Shown one piece after another: positions 32,611-44,680 of a DNA stretch of 64,000 nt. The notes under the pieces were generated by a model. It was not told the origin of the DNA, searched no databases, and saw nothing but the letters and a program-made list of their open reading frames with translations. Each line of letters begins with the position of its first letter. Position 1 is the stretch's first letter. Source of the stretch: Prochilodus magdalenae (taxonomy: Eukaryota > Chordata > Actinopteri > Characiformes > Prochilodontidae); assembly GCA_024036415.1 (NCBI GenBank), contig JAMWET010004985.1, positions 207,501 through 271,500 of the forward strand, written 5' to 3'. A program made the position numbers and the translations under genes.

Positions 32611-34184
32611 CTGGGCAGCGTTGTTAATTTTCCTGATTTACCTTTATAAAGCATTGATTGTTTGGATAAAAAATTCTGTTAAATATATCATATAGGGGAC
32701 AAACACAGTGATATTTGAGAAGTGAAATGAAGTTTATATGATTTACAGAAAGTGTGCAATAATTGTCTAAACAAAAGTAGGCAGGTGCATAAATTTGGGC
32801 ACCAAAAAAAAACAAAAAAACCTTTAGTAGATCCCCCTTTCACAGAAATAACAGCCTCTAAATGCTTCCTATAGCTTCTAATGAGAGTCTGGATTGTGGC
32901 TGAAGGTATTTTAGACCATTCTTCTTTACAAAACATCTCTAGTTCATTCAGGTTTGATGGTTTCCGAGCATGGACAGCTCTCTTTAAGTGACACCACAGA
33001 TTTTCAGTAATATTCAGGTTTGGGGACTGAGATGGCCATTCCAGAACGTTGTACTTGTTTCTCTGCATGAATGCATTAGTAGATTTTGAGCAGTGTTTAG
33101 GGTCGTTGTCTTGGAAGATCCAGCCCCGACACAGCTTCAGCTTTGTCACTGATTCCTGGACATTGGTCTCCAGAATCTGCTGATATTGATTGGAATCCAT
33201 GCGTCCCTCAACTTTAACAAGATTCCCAGTCCCTGTACTGGCCACACAGCCCCACAGCATGATGGAACCACCACCAAATTTTACTGTAGGTAGCAGGTGT
33301 TTTTCTTGGAGTGCTGTGTTGTTTTTCCTTCATGCATAACGGCCCTTGTTATGCCCAAATAACACAGCTCCTTATTCCAAAATGAAGCTGGCTTGTCCAA
33401 ATGTGCTTTAGCATACCTCAAGCGGCTCTGTTTGTGATGTGGACGGAGAAAAGGCTTCCTCTGCATCACTCTCCCATACAGCATCTCCTTGTGTAAAGTG
33501 CGCCGAATAGTTGAACGATGCACAGTGACTCCGTCAGCAGCAAGATCATGTTGTAGGTCTTTGGTGCTGGTCTGTGGGTTGACTCTGACTGTTCTCAACA
33601 TCCTTCGCTTCTGTTTATTCGAGATTTTTCTTGGTCTGCCACTTCGAGCCTTGACTTGAACTGTGCCTGTGGTCTTCCATTTTCTCACAATCTTTCTCAC
33701 AGTGAAGACTGAAAGCTGAAATCTCTGAGATAGCTTTCTGTATCCTTCCCCTAAACCATGACGGTGAGCAATCTTTGTTTTCAGGTCATTTGAAAGTTGT
33801 TTTGAGACTCCCATGCTGCAACTCTTCAGAGAAGATGCAAAGAGGAGAAAAACTTACAATTGCTCCCCTTAAATACCCTTTCTCATAATTGGAGTCACCT
33901 GTGTATGGAGGTCAAGGGTCACTGAACTTACCAAACCAAATCTGAGTTCCAATAATTAGTTCTAAAGGTTTTGAAATCAATAAAATGACAACAGTGCCCA
34001 AATTTATGCACCTGCCTACTTTAGTTTAACCAATTATTGCACACTTTCTGTAAATCATATAAACTTCATTTCACTTCTCAAATATCACTGTGTTTGTCCC
34101 CTATATGATATATTTAACGCAAAATGCTTTATAAAGGTAAATCAGGAAAATTAACAATGCTGCCCAAACTTTTACACCCCACTG
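32611..34184 (-). mobile_element. Tc1-like element with 210-bp inverted repeats, copy 1
   Basis: The right end reads CACCCCACTG followed by TA. Inverted repeats of about 210 bp run from each end to CAGGTGCATAAATTTGGGCAC. The left end lacks about 20 terminal bases. The second copy (45743-47246) is opposite in orientation. Long repeats of this kind suggest the IR/DR group (Sleeping Beauty-like layout), where transposase binds inside the repeats. Confidence 0.9.
32820..33814 (-). pseudogene. Tc1-like transposase, two frames, first catalytic Asp deleted
   Basis: Starts MGVSKQLSNDLKTKIAHRHG. A paired helix-turn-helix follows: GYRKLSQRFQLSVFTVRKI, a GRPRKI hook, then STKDLQHDL and RSTIRRTLHKEM. 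The frame ends after WNKELCYLGITR because about 22 bases are missing where the family has WSDETK. In the other frame MLWGCVASTGTGNLVKVEGR, the second Asp in FQDNDPKH, and LEWPSQSPNLNITENLWCHL with the Glu are all present. It continues to RSYRKHLEAVISVKGG. There is no proper stop. It cannot be active as read. Confidence 0.9.
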
Positions 34185-35186
34185 TATAAGTATCACTTAT
34201 GAACCATCACTGATTTTTATACTTACTTAGATAGCATTACCGGATTCAGAATTGTTAAACCAAACATCATCAATGTCAGTATGACAAGTGAGTTAGCGAT
34301 CAGCCAACACAGGCCCACTGAAATACTACGGGCCATTTCACACACTGAACTGAACCCATATCTGCTGCTTGAAGGACAGCACTATTACCCAATACGCTGT
34401 GCCAACCCATAACCCCAACACTGTTAATAACATGGTGCCTGTGTACAGTTTGAGCATTTGTAGATAAACATATGAAGTGGACCTACACAAACCTTCACAG
34501 GTCAGACAGCATCTCGCAGTTCATTCGGAAATCAGCAAGATCCCATCTTCTCCATCTCAGCGCACATTGCCGAGTGACCTGGCTCTTTCCATCCAACACT
34601 GATTTGCCATTTCTACCTCATGAAAAGTTATGAATGGCTAAGGGCTATGGTCATGGCCACAGCATGCTCATCTTGCATATTCATTCAAATGTAACCACAC
34701 TGCTTGTAATTCCTCATGAATTATTTGTGAGATCTGGGTGGCCAAACACAGGCCAAAGACAAAGATCCTGCACAAGTACAGTTTTGCACCCGGGGGTAAA
34801 TGTACCATCAAAGGTACAGCAGTGGTCTTATGGTCTAGTTTGTGGGCTAGGTTTTGGAGGCATGGTACACTCACTTCTTCAGAAAAGGTAGAAGAATATG
34901 TTACTGTGACTGTGATGTGAGACCTGTTCAGACAAAACAGGCATTTAGGATACCCGCTGTTGATTTTCTCAGAGTTCAGTCTTCAGGGTGCGTCCCAATT
35001 GAGCACCTAATGCTAATGCTAACTGGTGTTTGAGTGTGCAGTATATAGTACAGTTACAGATGTCAAAGTGAAGTACCTAAAAGTTAAAATCCATTTAATT
35101 TTGGAGTACAGTGATGAAGGACACTACAGTCCCAAAGTGCAAAAGGAAGTAAGGAGCTTCACACATCTGGGAAACATGGCGTACAT
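34185..35186. other. No gene recognised
   Basis: Non-coding sequence with short chance frames. Confidence 0.5.
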
Positions 35187-35398
35187 CATCTACGGCATTT
35201 AACTGATGCTCTTATCCAGAGCCACATACAAGATTAATTACATTACAGGTGGGTCAATGAAGTGTTAAGAGCCCAGCCCAAGGACTCGTATCGGTCTAGC
35301 ACAGCATAGTCACCCAGACCAGGAATCGAACCCCAATGTCCCACATAATGTGGTAGAGCAATGACAAGTGGTGCTCTCCATTGCGCCACACCAACCAC
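35187..35398 (-). mobile_element. tRNA-derived SINE, family B
   Basis: In complement it begins GGTTGGTGTGGCGCAATGG (A-box TGGCGCAATGG) and has GGGGTTCGATTCCTGG (B-box). It ends with CTCTGGATAAGAGCATCAGT and TAAATGCC, a 3' tail common in fish SINEs and LINEs. Confidence 0.85.
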
Positions 35399-35652
35399 TC
35401 TGGGTACTCTGGTACAGTGACGCCACAGTGACAGCGGCGGTGGCAGGAACAGAAACAGTGTATAAATGTAAATTTAAACCAAATCTGTCAGAACCGCCTG
35501 TAAAATAAACGCACTCTAATAAATAATATATTTTTTGTTTGCATTTGTAAAAACAACTTTTAGAGTTCAACTTGGTTTGATGTGAGCTCCATCACTTCCT
35601 ATTAGTAAGGACATGTACCAGTCTGTGTGTACAACCTCATAGTACATAGCTA
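35399..35652. other. Spacer between two family B SINEs
   Basis: A short minus-strand frame starts here and runs into the SINE. No gene. Confidence 0.4.
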
Positions 35653-35865
35653 TTTACATTTACGGCATTTTAGTTGACGCTCTTATCCAGAGTGACATAC
35701 AAGTTAATCATATTACAGGTAGGCTAACGTAGTGTTAAGAGTCTTGCCCAAGGACTCTTATTTGTGAAGCACAGCGTAGTTACCGGGATTTGAACCCCAG
35801 TCTCCCACATGTGGTGCTGGCTTTGTGGCAGGTAGTGGTCTTATCCGCTGAGCTACACCAACCAC
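35653..35865 (-). mobile_element. tRNA-derived SINE, family B
   Basis: Same block order as 35187-35398, from TTTACATTTACGGCATTTTA to GCTACACCAACCAC, in the same orientation and 254 bases away. Confidence 0.85.
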
Positions 35866-36029
35866 ATAACCTATAGCCAGTTGCATTATTTGCTGTCATG
35901 ATTCAAGTAATCTGGACCATGGAGTTGGCAATCCATTGTGTGTCTTTCTTTATTGTTTTTATTAATATTAATTATAATAACCTTTTACATAACAAGGATG
36001 CTTTACAATCTCAATCTCAAAAATAATCA

Positions 36030-36240
36030 TGAAGAATGAAAATGTTTGGAGAAAAAGTTTTTAAGTGAGTTTTGAAGACAGAAAGAGAGGGAGACGTGCA
36101 AATAGATGAAGGTAGAGCGTTCCAGAGTGTAGAGGCAGCAACACTAAACGACCTGCCACCCTTAGAGGAGAGCCTGAACCTAGGAACAGCTAGGAGACCA
36201 GAGTCAGAGGACCTTAGCTTACGAGATGGAGCATAAGGAT
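36030..36240. mobile_element. Possible non-LTR retroelement 3' fragment
   Basis: Text such as GTTTTGAAGACAGAAAG, GCGTTCCAGAGTGTAGAGGC and GACCAGAGTCAGAGGACC resembles abundant 3' regions of fish LINEs. Only one copy in this window, so the call is tentative. Confidence 0.35.
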
Positions 36241-38548
36241 TTATATATTTTATTTTCTCACTAATTTCTTAGTGACACATACGTATCCTGTCAGACCCAT
36301 AGCATTGAACCCTCCGCTCACTGTAGAAGCGAGAGTTAGTGGAGGGATACATGGAGTTGATTCCAAAAGAGTCAGTTCTTTGACTCCTGTGTATCTGAGA
36401 GTTGGGGATGGCTCTTAGCGTTAAGAGTTTCAGTTCTTACATTTGGTTATTTGGGTCTTTTGACTTTTTATTTATTATAGTCAGTTGATTAGTGAGTGAC
36501 AAGCAGAAAATATGGTGATCTTTTGATGGTGTCAATCTGATGGTCACAGTTTTGGTGGGCTATCAGGTCTTGCACGGTTGTTACTGAAGCCCTGCTTTCT
36601 CTGTATCTTTTTCTCTGTAATTTTTTTATTCAGATTTTTTATATTTTTTATTATATTTAATTTTTTTATTCTGGGTATTTATTGTCTTTCCCAAAAAAAT
36701 AAGCCACAAGTCAGCAGAAAGAAGAGAATAATAATAAAAAAAAAAGAAATAATATTAAAAATAAATAAATAAACAAAATGTATTAACAACAATAACAGCA
36801 AAATCAAATAATAATGGGGGTCGGGGGTGGGGGTGTGTAATTGCTGAGATAACATCTCCATGCCCAAGCCACAAGGCAAGTCAAAATGAAAGATTACAAC
36901 AAACAAACAAAAGAAAAAACAACCACAGCAGCAACAAAGACCAATAGTACATCAGTCTAGCTGTAAAGGGCCTTGACAAAAGCAATAGCTTTGGACCAGT
37001 TCTGGATTGTTGCAGCCTTATGAAATCTAGCTGTGACTCGCTCCATAATAAGAATGTCCAAAAACTAATAACCCAGGATGAACGTAGCTGGTTACCTGGC
37101 GTAAACCAACCCTTCAATATAGACTTTCCGGAGGCTATTAAAGCTGCCATTAACCCTCTTTTTGCTGTATATTAAGAGTTACTTTAGAGTCATCTCCCAA
37201 TAGCAGCAGACCTGGACAGAAAGGGATATTGGTTATTCTGATTTTATGCCAAGTGGAATTTCTAATATCCTCATAAACGTAACCTTAAAACATTAATAAC
37301 TCGTCCGCTGTAGCCTACTGTTACCTAATTAAAGGTACTGGAGATGCACCCTTAGGGGTACCACTCCAGTTAAGCATGTTGTCACTGCCGGTACAACCCT
37401 TGTATCTCTACAAAACTGGTTTTACAGGAGAAGGAAAACTTTATAGAGTCTGAATGGAGTGTTTGTATCGGCCCATTCGTCACATCGTAAAGGGCAACTG
37501 GGAGAAAAGAAGATACCAAGTTTTGTTCCAGTTTTTGGGAGAAAGTGAAGAAATGCTAAGGGCTAAAACCAACCATGAGACGTTTTCATGCTGCAAGCAG
37601 CAATACGTTCCCCATAAATCCCGCAGAATCACAATGCGGAACACTCCCAACTGCTTCAGGGCCTCAATAATTCATCGCCAAGAGTGATTTTTCTCTGGAT
37701 CTATTTGGATTTGCCTTGCACTGTACCACTGCACTCTCTATAAACACAGACAGGTAGAGTACCCTGCAAACTCCGGGAGGCCGTCCTCCTTCCTCATGCC
37801 CTGCACGGCCAAAGCAGGCTCATAAATGGAGCAGCAGTCAGCGGAGGCAGAGCTGATCGCTGGGACGGCTCCTTCCCCAGCCTGGCCGGATATGACTAAA
37901 GATGGGCAGGAGAGCGAGGGGAGCTGACAGAGCGGCCGCTGCTCCACAGCCCCCAGGGGGCCTAGTCCTCCACCGCCCGTCCAAACCCATAAAGAGTCTG
38001 GGCATGTCCCAGCATCATAAGCCTCGACTCCCTCCACCATCACAATATGAGTCATCTGACTCTCCGTGTGTGCGTGGGTGGTTTATGCATGTGCGAGTGA
38101 GCGTGAGCATGTGCACGCTTGTGTGAGTTGGAGGTGTGGGGGGGGTGTTAAAATACAACCCTAAGCTGCTAAATCTATAGCATAGTCATTACTGTCCTTT
38201 CAGTGTGGTTAACGGCAGACACCTTGAATGCTGTGCTGTTCTGCAAAGCACCAAAAGAGGGTTCCGCTATTGTTCTATTCCTATAAGGCTGACATCGGAA
38301 CATTAGGAGAACCCTTCTGGTGCTGCATAGAGACATTCGTAAAAGACTTCTATGAAGTAGGTTCCCTTCCCCAAAACACTGTGGATGGCGTTTCTCTCCC
38401 CACATCCTCCTCTCTCTCTGTCTTTCTCAGGCTCCCTCCCTCTCTCTTATTTATCTCTCTCGCTCTTAGCTCAGTGACCCATGGTAATTTCATTACTTCA
38501 CTCATTATGCAATCAGCCCCAAACTATGTGGCTACCATGTTTACCATG
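36241..38548. other. No gene recognised
   Basis: 2.3 kb without a recognisable gene. 36600-36830 is AT-rich low-complexity sequence. Short ORFs at 36881-37150, 37738-38055 and 38228-38608 show no family motif. Confidence 0.5.
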
Positions 38549-39390
38549 TGCACTATATTGCTCAAAGTATTCACTCGTCTGCTTTTACACGCATATGAAC
38601 TTGATTGACCTCCCATTCCTAATCCATAGGGTTTAATAGGACGCCGGCCCAGCCTTTACAGCTGTAACAGCTTCAGCTCTTCTGGCAAGGCTTTCCACAA
38701 AGGTTAGGAATGTGTTAATGGGAATTATTGACCATTCCTCTATGTGAGGTCAGACACTGATGTTGGACTAGAAGGCCTGGCTCTCAGTCTCCACTCTAAT
38801 CCTTCCCAAAAGTGGTCTGTTGGGTTGAGGTCAGGACTCTGTGCAGGCCAGTCCAGTTCCTCCACACCAAACTCGCACATCCATGTCTTTATGGAGCTTG
38901 CTCTGTGCACTGGTGTGCGGTCATGTTGGAACAGGAAAGGGGCCGTCCCCAAACCGTTCCACAAAGTTGGGAGCATGAGGTTGTCCAGAGTCTATTGGTC
39001 TAGGGGCGGAGCCCAACTCCTAAACAACAACCCCACAGCATAATCCCCCTCCACTAAACTTTACACTCTGCACCATGCAGTCAGACAAGTACCGTTGTCC
39101 TGGCAACCGGCAAACCCAGACTCATCCATCAGATTGCCAGACAGAGAAGCGTGATTCGTCACTCCGGAGTCCAGTGGGACACCTGTAAAACTGGCCCAAA
39201 CCATCATCCTGCTCCAGGAAACTTTACTGTGGGCTCTAGGCATTACAGTAGACATGGCACCAGGGCACCGTGGCACTCTTTAGTATGATCCATTCTACTG
39301 CCACTTGATTTTATACAATGGTAAGCAATAAGTGTGGCTGAAACAGCAGAACTCAATAATGTGTTCACATTTGTTTGGGCATATAGTGCA
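38549..39390 (-). mobile_element. Tc1-like element with transposase remnant
   Basis: Ends TGCACTATATTGCTCAAAG and GGGCATATAGTGCA are inverted copies. The complement encodes FLFQHDRTPVHRASSIKTWM, with the second catalytic Asp in QHD. EELDWPAQSPDLNPTDHFWE follows, where the family's catalytic Glu (PIEH) has become Asp, and then RLRARPSSPTSVSDLT. About 840 bp long, with the N-terminal DNA-binding part lost. Confidence 0.8.
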
Positions 39391-39483
39391 GTCAACATGT
39401 TTTTCCAATCCATATTTATTAAGATTTATTATATCGGTGTTTATTTGTAACTACTCCAGTCTAATACAGTGAGAAACACAGTT

Positions 39484-40096
39484 TTAAAGGAGCAATATGT
39501 AAGGTAGCGCAGATTGTCAAGTTCTTACTCCAAGCAATAGGGGGCAGCATATCACCACAAAATGCACAGGCCCTCCTCCTCCTCCTCCCTCTTCACTCCT
39601 TACCCACATCTAGAAGAAATATTCAGCGCCAAACGTCATCCGTGTATCCACCAAAAGCTGATTGAGTGAGGGAAAGCAGCACCGATCTTGTAAGGCATTT
39701 TTTTTCCATTGCTGCTGAATATGTGGTTTTTTTTCTGCTGAGAGTGCACAGAGTCCAAGAGCTTTAGTCGTTATCACGTTTACTCCTCCTTCTTTGGCTA
39801 GCTGTGCTTAAAACGATCTAAATGGAAGCAGGACCATGATTGACAAGAGGTTAGGAATATGCCATCAGGGCAGCGCTCAGCGCTACAGTGGGACTCACTA
39901 TCCACCTCATTAATAAGATAAGATATAATGATACAAGCCAGGCCGGGGGCTAGCTGGTTAGCTGGCATGCTAACTGCTGTAGTTATCTCTTCAACAAGAT
40001 TACATTTATGGCTTTGATAGGATTATTAGTAATCAGTAGTAGTAATTGTTAGTAATCCTAGTAGTTTAAAAAAATTTTGCATATTGCACACTTTAA
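39484..40096. mobile_element. TTAA-flanked element (piggyBac-like MITE)
   Basis: TTAA at 39484-39487 and 40093-40096. Inside them the ends are AGGAGCAATATGTAAG and the inverse of AGTGTGCAATATGCAAA. TTAA target duplication is the piggyBac signature. No transposase. A related left end occurs at 48251. Confidence 0.6.
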
Positions 40097-40779
40097 CAAA
40101 AGCTATCTTCTTTAGCTCTCTCTGTGTCACACAACACTGCTGCCAGTCTCCTGTGACGGCAGACTATGTGTTTTCTGAGTTCGCAGTGTAGTCAGACTGC
40201 ATTACTTAGTACATGAGGATGGGTAAGCCCGCTAATTTTACTGTGCAGCCATGCAGAGCAGCTAGCATGTCATGTAGTGATGGAGAGATGAAGCGAGGGA
40301 ATCCTGCCATGCATCCTATTCTGGTGAGAGAACACACGCATGCTCTATGTCTGCAAACCCGGAGGACACCCTGCCACACACAGCGCCAAACATAGCTCGT
40401 GCACGGTTCACGTTCAGAAAACCCTCTGCTGCTTCCACTGACTCTGCCCTCGGGAGAATCCGGAGCACTTTCTGATGCTGAGTCTGAGCTACTTTTGGGC
40501 TTAACATCTGCCGCTAAACCTTTTTGTGACCTTTAAAGGACCAGTGTGTGAGTGTCCCTCACCTTTTACTTTTTACCTTTACTGCTATCTGCCCAGTAAA
40601 CGCTGGCATAAGCAACCCATAAGCATAAGCAGAGTCTGATGTAGTATGTAAACCAAACACTGCTCACTTCCCTGTTCACATTTTTATTATATGGGCCGTG
40701 TGGAATTCATCGTTTATGGGAAGTTATTAAAAATAAATAAATAAATAAATAAATAACAATAATAATAATAATTTCACAG
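40097..40779. other. No gene recognised
   Basis: Non-coding, with a short (AAAT)n run at 40729-40756 followed by AAT repeats. Confidence 0.5.
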
Positions 40780-40915
40780 ACATTCAGTGAGCAGTGATGC
40801 AATCCATGAGCCATCCTGACGGCGACAAGACACAGTCTAGCAGACGGCTACTCTACATTATGACAACTGCCCTTAACACCACGTCAACGTCACCAAAGAC
40901 TGGAATGGTGTCGTA
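40780..40915 (+). mobile_element. Tc1-like fragment ('AGCTGCACCC' family) abutting satellite
   Basis: CAGTGAGCAGTGATGCAATC to AATGGTGTCGTACTA matches the interior of copies at 960-1200 and 44300-44400. The following Tc1 sequence is replaced by the 40-bp satellite. Confidence 0.75.
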
Positions 40916-43565
40916 CTACCAGTGGGCTATCTGCACTGTCCCCTCCCTGTCTTAACTACCAGTGGGCTATCTGCACTGTCCCCTCCCTGTCTTTACTACC
41001 AGTGGACTATCTGCACTGTCCCCTCCCTGTCTTAACTACCAGTGGGCTATCTGCACTGTCCCCTCCCTGTCTTTACTACCAGGGGGCTATCTGCACTGTC
41101 CCCTCCCTGTCTTTACTACCAGGGGGCTATCTGCACTGTCCCCTCCCTGTCTTTACTACCAGTGGACTATCTGCACTGTCCCCTCCCTGTCTTTACTACC
41201 AGTGGGCTATCTGCACTGCCCCCCTTGTCTTTACTACCAGTGGGCTATCTGCACTGCCCCCCTTGTCTTTACTACCAGTGGGCTATCTGCACTGCCCCCC
41301 CTTGTCTTTACTACCAGTGGGCTATCTGCACTGTCCCCTCCCTGTCTTAACTACCAGTGGGCTATCTGCACTGCCCCCCCCTGTCTTTACTACCAGTGGG
41401 CTATCTGCACTGTCCCCTCCCTGTCTTTACTACCAGTGGGCCCTTTTAAACTATCTGCACTGCCCCCCCTTGTCTTTACTACCATGGGCTATCTGCACTG
41501 TCCCCTCCCTTGTCTTAACTACCAGTGGGCTATCTCGCAGTCCCCCTCCCTGTCTTTACTACCAGTGGGCTATCTGCACTGTCCCCTCCCTGTCTTTACT
41601 ACCAGTGGGCTATCTGCACTGACCCCTCCCTGTCTTTACTACCAGGGGGCTATCTGCACTGTGCCCTCCCTGTCTTTACTACCAGTGGGCTATCTGCACT
41701 GTCCCCTCCCTGTCTTTACTACCAGTGGGCTATCTGCACTGACCCCTCCCTGTCTTTACTACCAGTGGGCTATCTGCACTGACCCCTCCCTGTCTTTACT
41801 ACCAGTGGGCTATCTGCACTGTGCCCTCCCTGTCTTTACTACCAGTGGGCTATCTGCACTGACCCCTCCCTGTCTTTACTACCAGTGGGCTATCTGCACT
41901 GTCCCCTCCCTGTACTTACTACCAGTGGGCTATCTGCACTGTCCCCTCCCTGTCTTTACTACCAGTGGGCTATCTGCACTGTCCCCTCCTTGTCTTTACT
42001 ACCAGTGGGCTATCTGCACTGTCCCCTCCCTGTCCTTACTACCAGTGGGCTATCTGCCCTGTCCCCTCCCTGTCTTTACTACCAGTGGGCTATCTGCACT
42101 GTCCCCTCCCTGTCTTTACTACCAGTGGGCTATCTGCACTGTCCCCTCCCTGTCTTTACTACCAGTGGGCTATCTGCACTGTCCCCTCCCTGTCTTTACT
42201 ACCAGTGGGCTATCTGCACTGTCCCCTCCCTGTCTTTACTACCAGTGGGCTATCTGCACTGACCCCTCCCTGTCTTTACTACCAGTGGGCTATCTGCACT
42301 GACCCCTCCCTGTCTTTACTACCAGGGGGCTATCTGCACTGTGCCCTCCCTGTCTTTACTACCAGTGGGCTATCTGTACTGTCCCCTCCCTGTCTTTACT
42401 ACCAGTGGGCTATCTGCACTGACCCCTCCCTGTCTTTACTACCAGTGGGCTATCTGCACTGACCCCTCCCTGTCTTTACTACCAGGGGGCTATCTGCACT
42501 GTGCCCTCCCTGCCTTTACTACCAGTGGGCTATCTGCACTGACCCCTCCCTGTCTTTACTACCAGTGGGCTATCTGCACTGTCCCCTCCCTGTCTTTACT
42601 ACCAGTGGGCTATCTGCACTGTCCCCTCCCTGTCTTTACTACCAGTGGGCTATCTGCACTGTCCCCTCCTTGTCTTTACTACCAGTTGGGCTATCTGCAC
42701 TGTCCCCTCCCTGTCCTTACTACCAGTGGGCTATCTGCCCTGTCCCTCCCTCCTGTCTTTACTACCAGTGGGCTATCTGCACTGTCCCCTCCCTGTCCTG
42801 ACTACCAGTGGGCTATCTGCACTGTCCCCTCCCTGTCTTTACTACCAGTGGGCTATCTGCACTGTCCCCTCCTTGTCTTTACTACCAGTGGGCTATCTGC
42901 ACTGCCCCCCTTGTCTTTACTACCAGTGGGCTATCTGCACTGTCCCTTCCCTGTCTTTACTACCAGTGGGCTATCTGCACTGTCCCCTCCTTGTCTTTAC
43001 TACCAGTGGGCTATCTGCACTGTCTCCTCCCTGTCTTTACTACCAGTGGGCAATCTGCGCTGTCCCCTCCCTGTCTTTACTACCAGTGGGCTATCTGCAC
43101 TGTCCCCTCCTTGTCTTTACTACCAGTGGGCTATCTGCACTGTCTCCTCCCTGTCTTTACTACCAGTGGGCAATCTGCACTGTCCCCTCCCTGTCTTTAC
43201 TACCAGTGGGCAATCTGCACTGTCCCCTCCCTGTCTTTACTACCAGTGGGCTATCTGCACTGTCCCCTCCCTGTCTTTACTACCAGTGGGCTATCTGCAC
43301 TGTCCCCTCCTTGTCTTTACTACCAGTGGGCTATCTGCACTGCCCCCCTTGTCTTTACTACCAGTGGGCTATCTCGGCACTGTCAGTGGCCCTCCTTGTC
43401 CCTTTACTACCAGTGGGCTATCTGCACTGTCTCCTCCCTGTCTTTACTACCAGTGGGCAATCTGCGCTGTCCCCTCCCTGTCTTTACTACCAGTGGGCTA
43501 TCTGCACTGTCCCCTCCCTGTCTTTACTACCAGTGGGCTATCTGCACTGTCCCCTCCCTGTCTAC
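40916..43565. repeat. 40-bp satellite, about 66 units
   Basis: The unit is CTACCAGTGGGCTATCTGCA plus CTGTCCCCTCCCTGTCTTTA. Most units differ by single bases; a few have indels (for example near 41215, 41440 and 43375). Period 40 with no stop codon in any frame gives overlapping frames of up to 446 codons that repeat every 40 residues. These are not genes. Confidence 0.97.
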
Positions 43566-44171
43566 TTGACTTGACTTAAGATGGATCTGGGTTTGGTGTA
43601 TGACAGGAGGGCACTGCCTATCAGCATCCAAAATGCCAAAAGTAACACTTGGCATGTTGGGGAAAATGGTCTGAACTGTTTTTTTAGGAATTCGGCTCCA
43701 ATAAATACAATCTAAACTCAGACAGAAACAACTTACACTTAAACTTGACTTAGAACCAACACAGAATCCTAGTTTAACTCTTTATCTCAAAGCTTATCAG
43801 TACAGCCTGGCTACATAGCGAGCAGATTCCCAGATTCCGTCTCCATTTGAATTAGCTGGCGAAGAATGCTGCTCTGCCAAGTGTGTTTGCACAACTCATG
43901 GTTATTTAAAGAGGATATGAAAGAATGAAGAGATGAAATATACAGTGAACAATAAATCAAGGATGTTATGCATACGCTTTAATGTACTGGAGGAGGCTGC
44001 TAGAAGAGAGCTACAATGTATTTGCTGGATGCTCTGTGAGTATAAAAGCACCTCAGTTGCAGAACTCACTGGCTTTCTCTTACAGACCTCACACGAGAAG
44101 CTGAATCATTGAAGTAACCCCGCACATCAAAAGTTTGGGGATGGCTGAGATAGACTCATCGTCAAAATCAT
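43566..44171. other. No gene recognised
   Basis: Unannotated single-copy-looking sequence after the satellite. Confidence 0.5.
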
Positions 44172-44680
44172 AGCTGCACCCAGAACAAATCAACAGACAG
44201 GAATGAAACTTGGTGGGGAGGTTTGACATGTTAGACATGCAGATGATTCAAGTTTCAGCCTCAGCATGAGACATAAACAGGGCGTATAGCTATACATGCT
44301 AGACGGGTGCATGACGCAGGACTACATGCACAGACACCATTATGACAACTGCACTGAACACCACGTCAACATCACCATAGACTGCAGTGGTGTCGTACCA
44401 GACTGTCATGGAGTGACTCAGACTGGCGGCAAGTCATCTTCAGTGACAAATCCCCTGATTGTCTTGGTGGAGACCTGCAGGGACTGTGTGAGGATATTTA
44501 AACGCCATGGGATGGATTATCACAGGACACCATTAGGAACCTCTACAGCTCCATACCGAGACGTCTGGCATGTCGTGTAGGCAAACATCCGCCATACTGA
44601 GAGACACTACTGCTGTATGTGTAGCTCATTAAATATCATAATGTATTGATCCTGGTAACCTGCACTCCCACACTTCCAGC
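44172..44680 (+). mobile_element. Tc1-like element, 'AGCTGCACCC' family, copy 4
   Basis: Begins AGCTGCACCCAGAACAAATC and ends TGCACTCCCACACTTCCAGC. Contains CATCTTCAGTGACAAATCCC and CACCATTAGGAACCTCTACA blocks like copy 1. About 510 bp with large internal deletions. Confidence 0.8.

Noticed and set aside
40962..42302. 446-codon frame, and similar frames to 43579
   Set aside because: Artefact of a stop-free 40-bp tandem repeat read in all frames.
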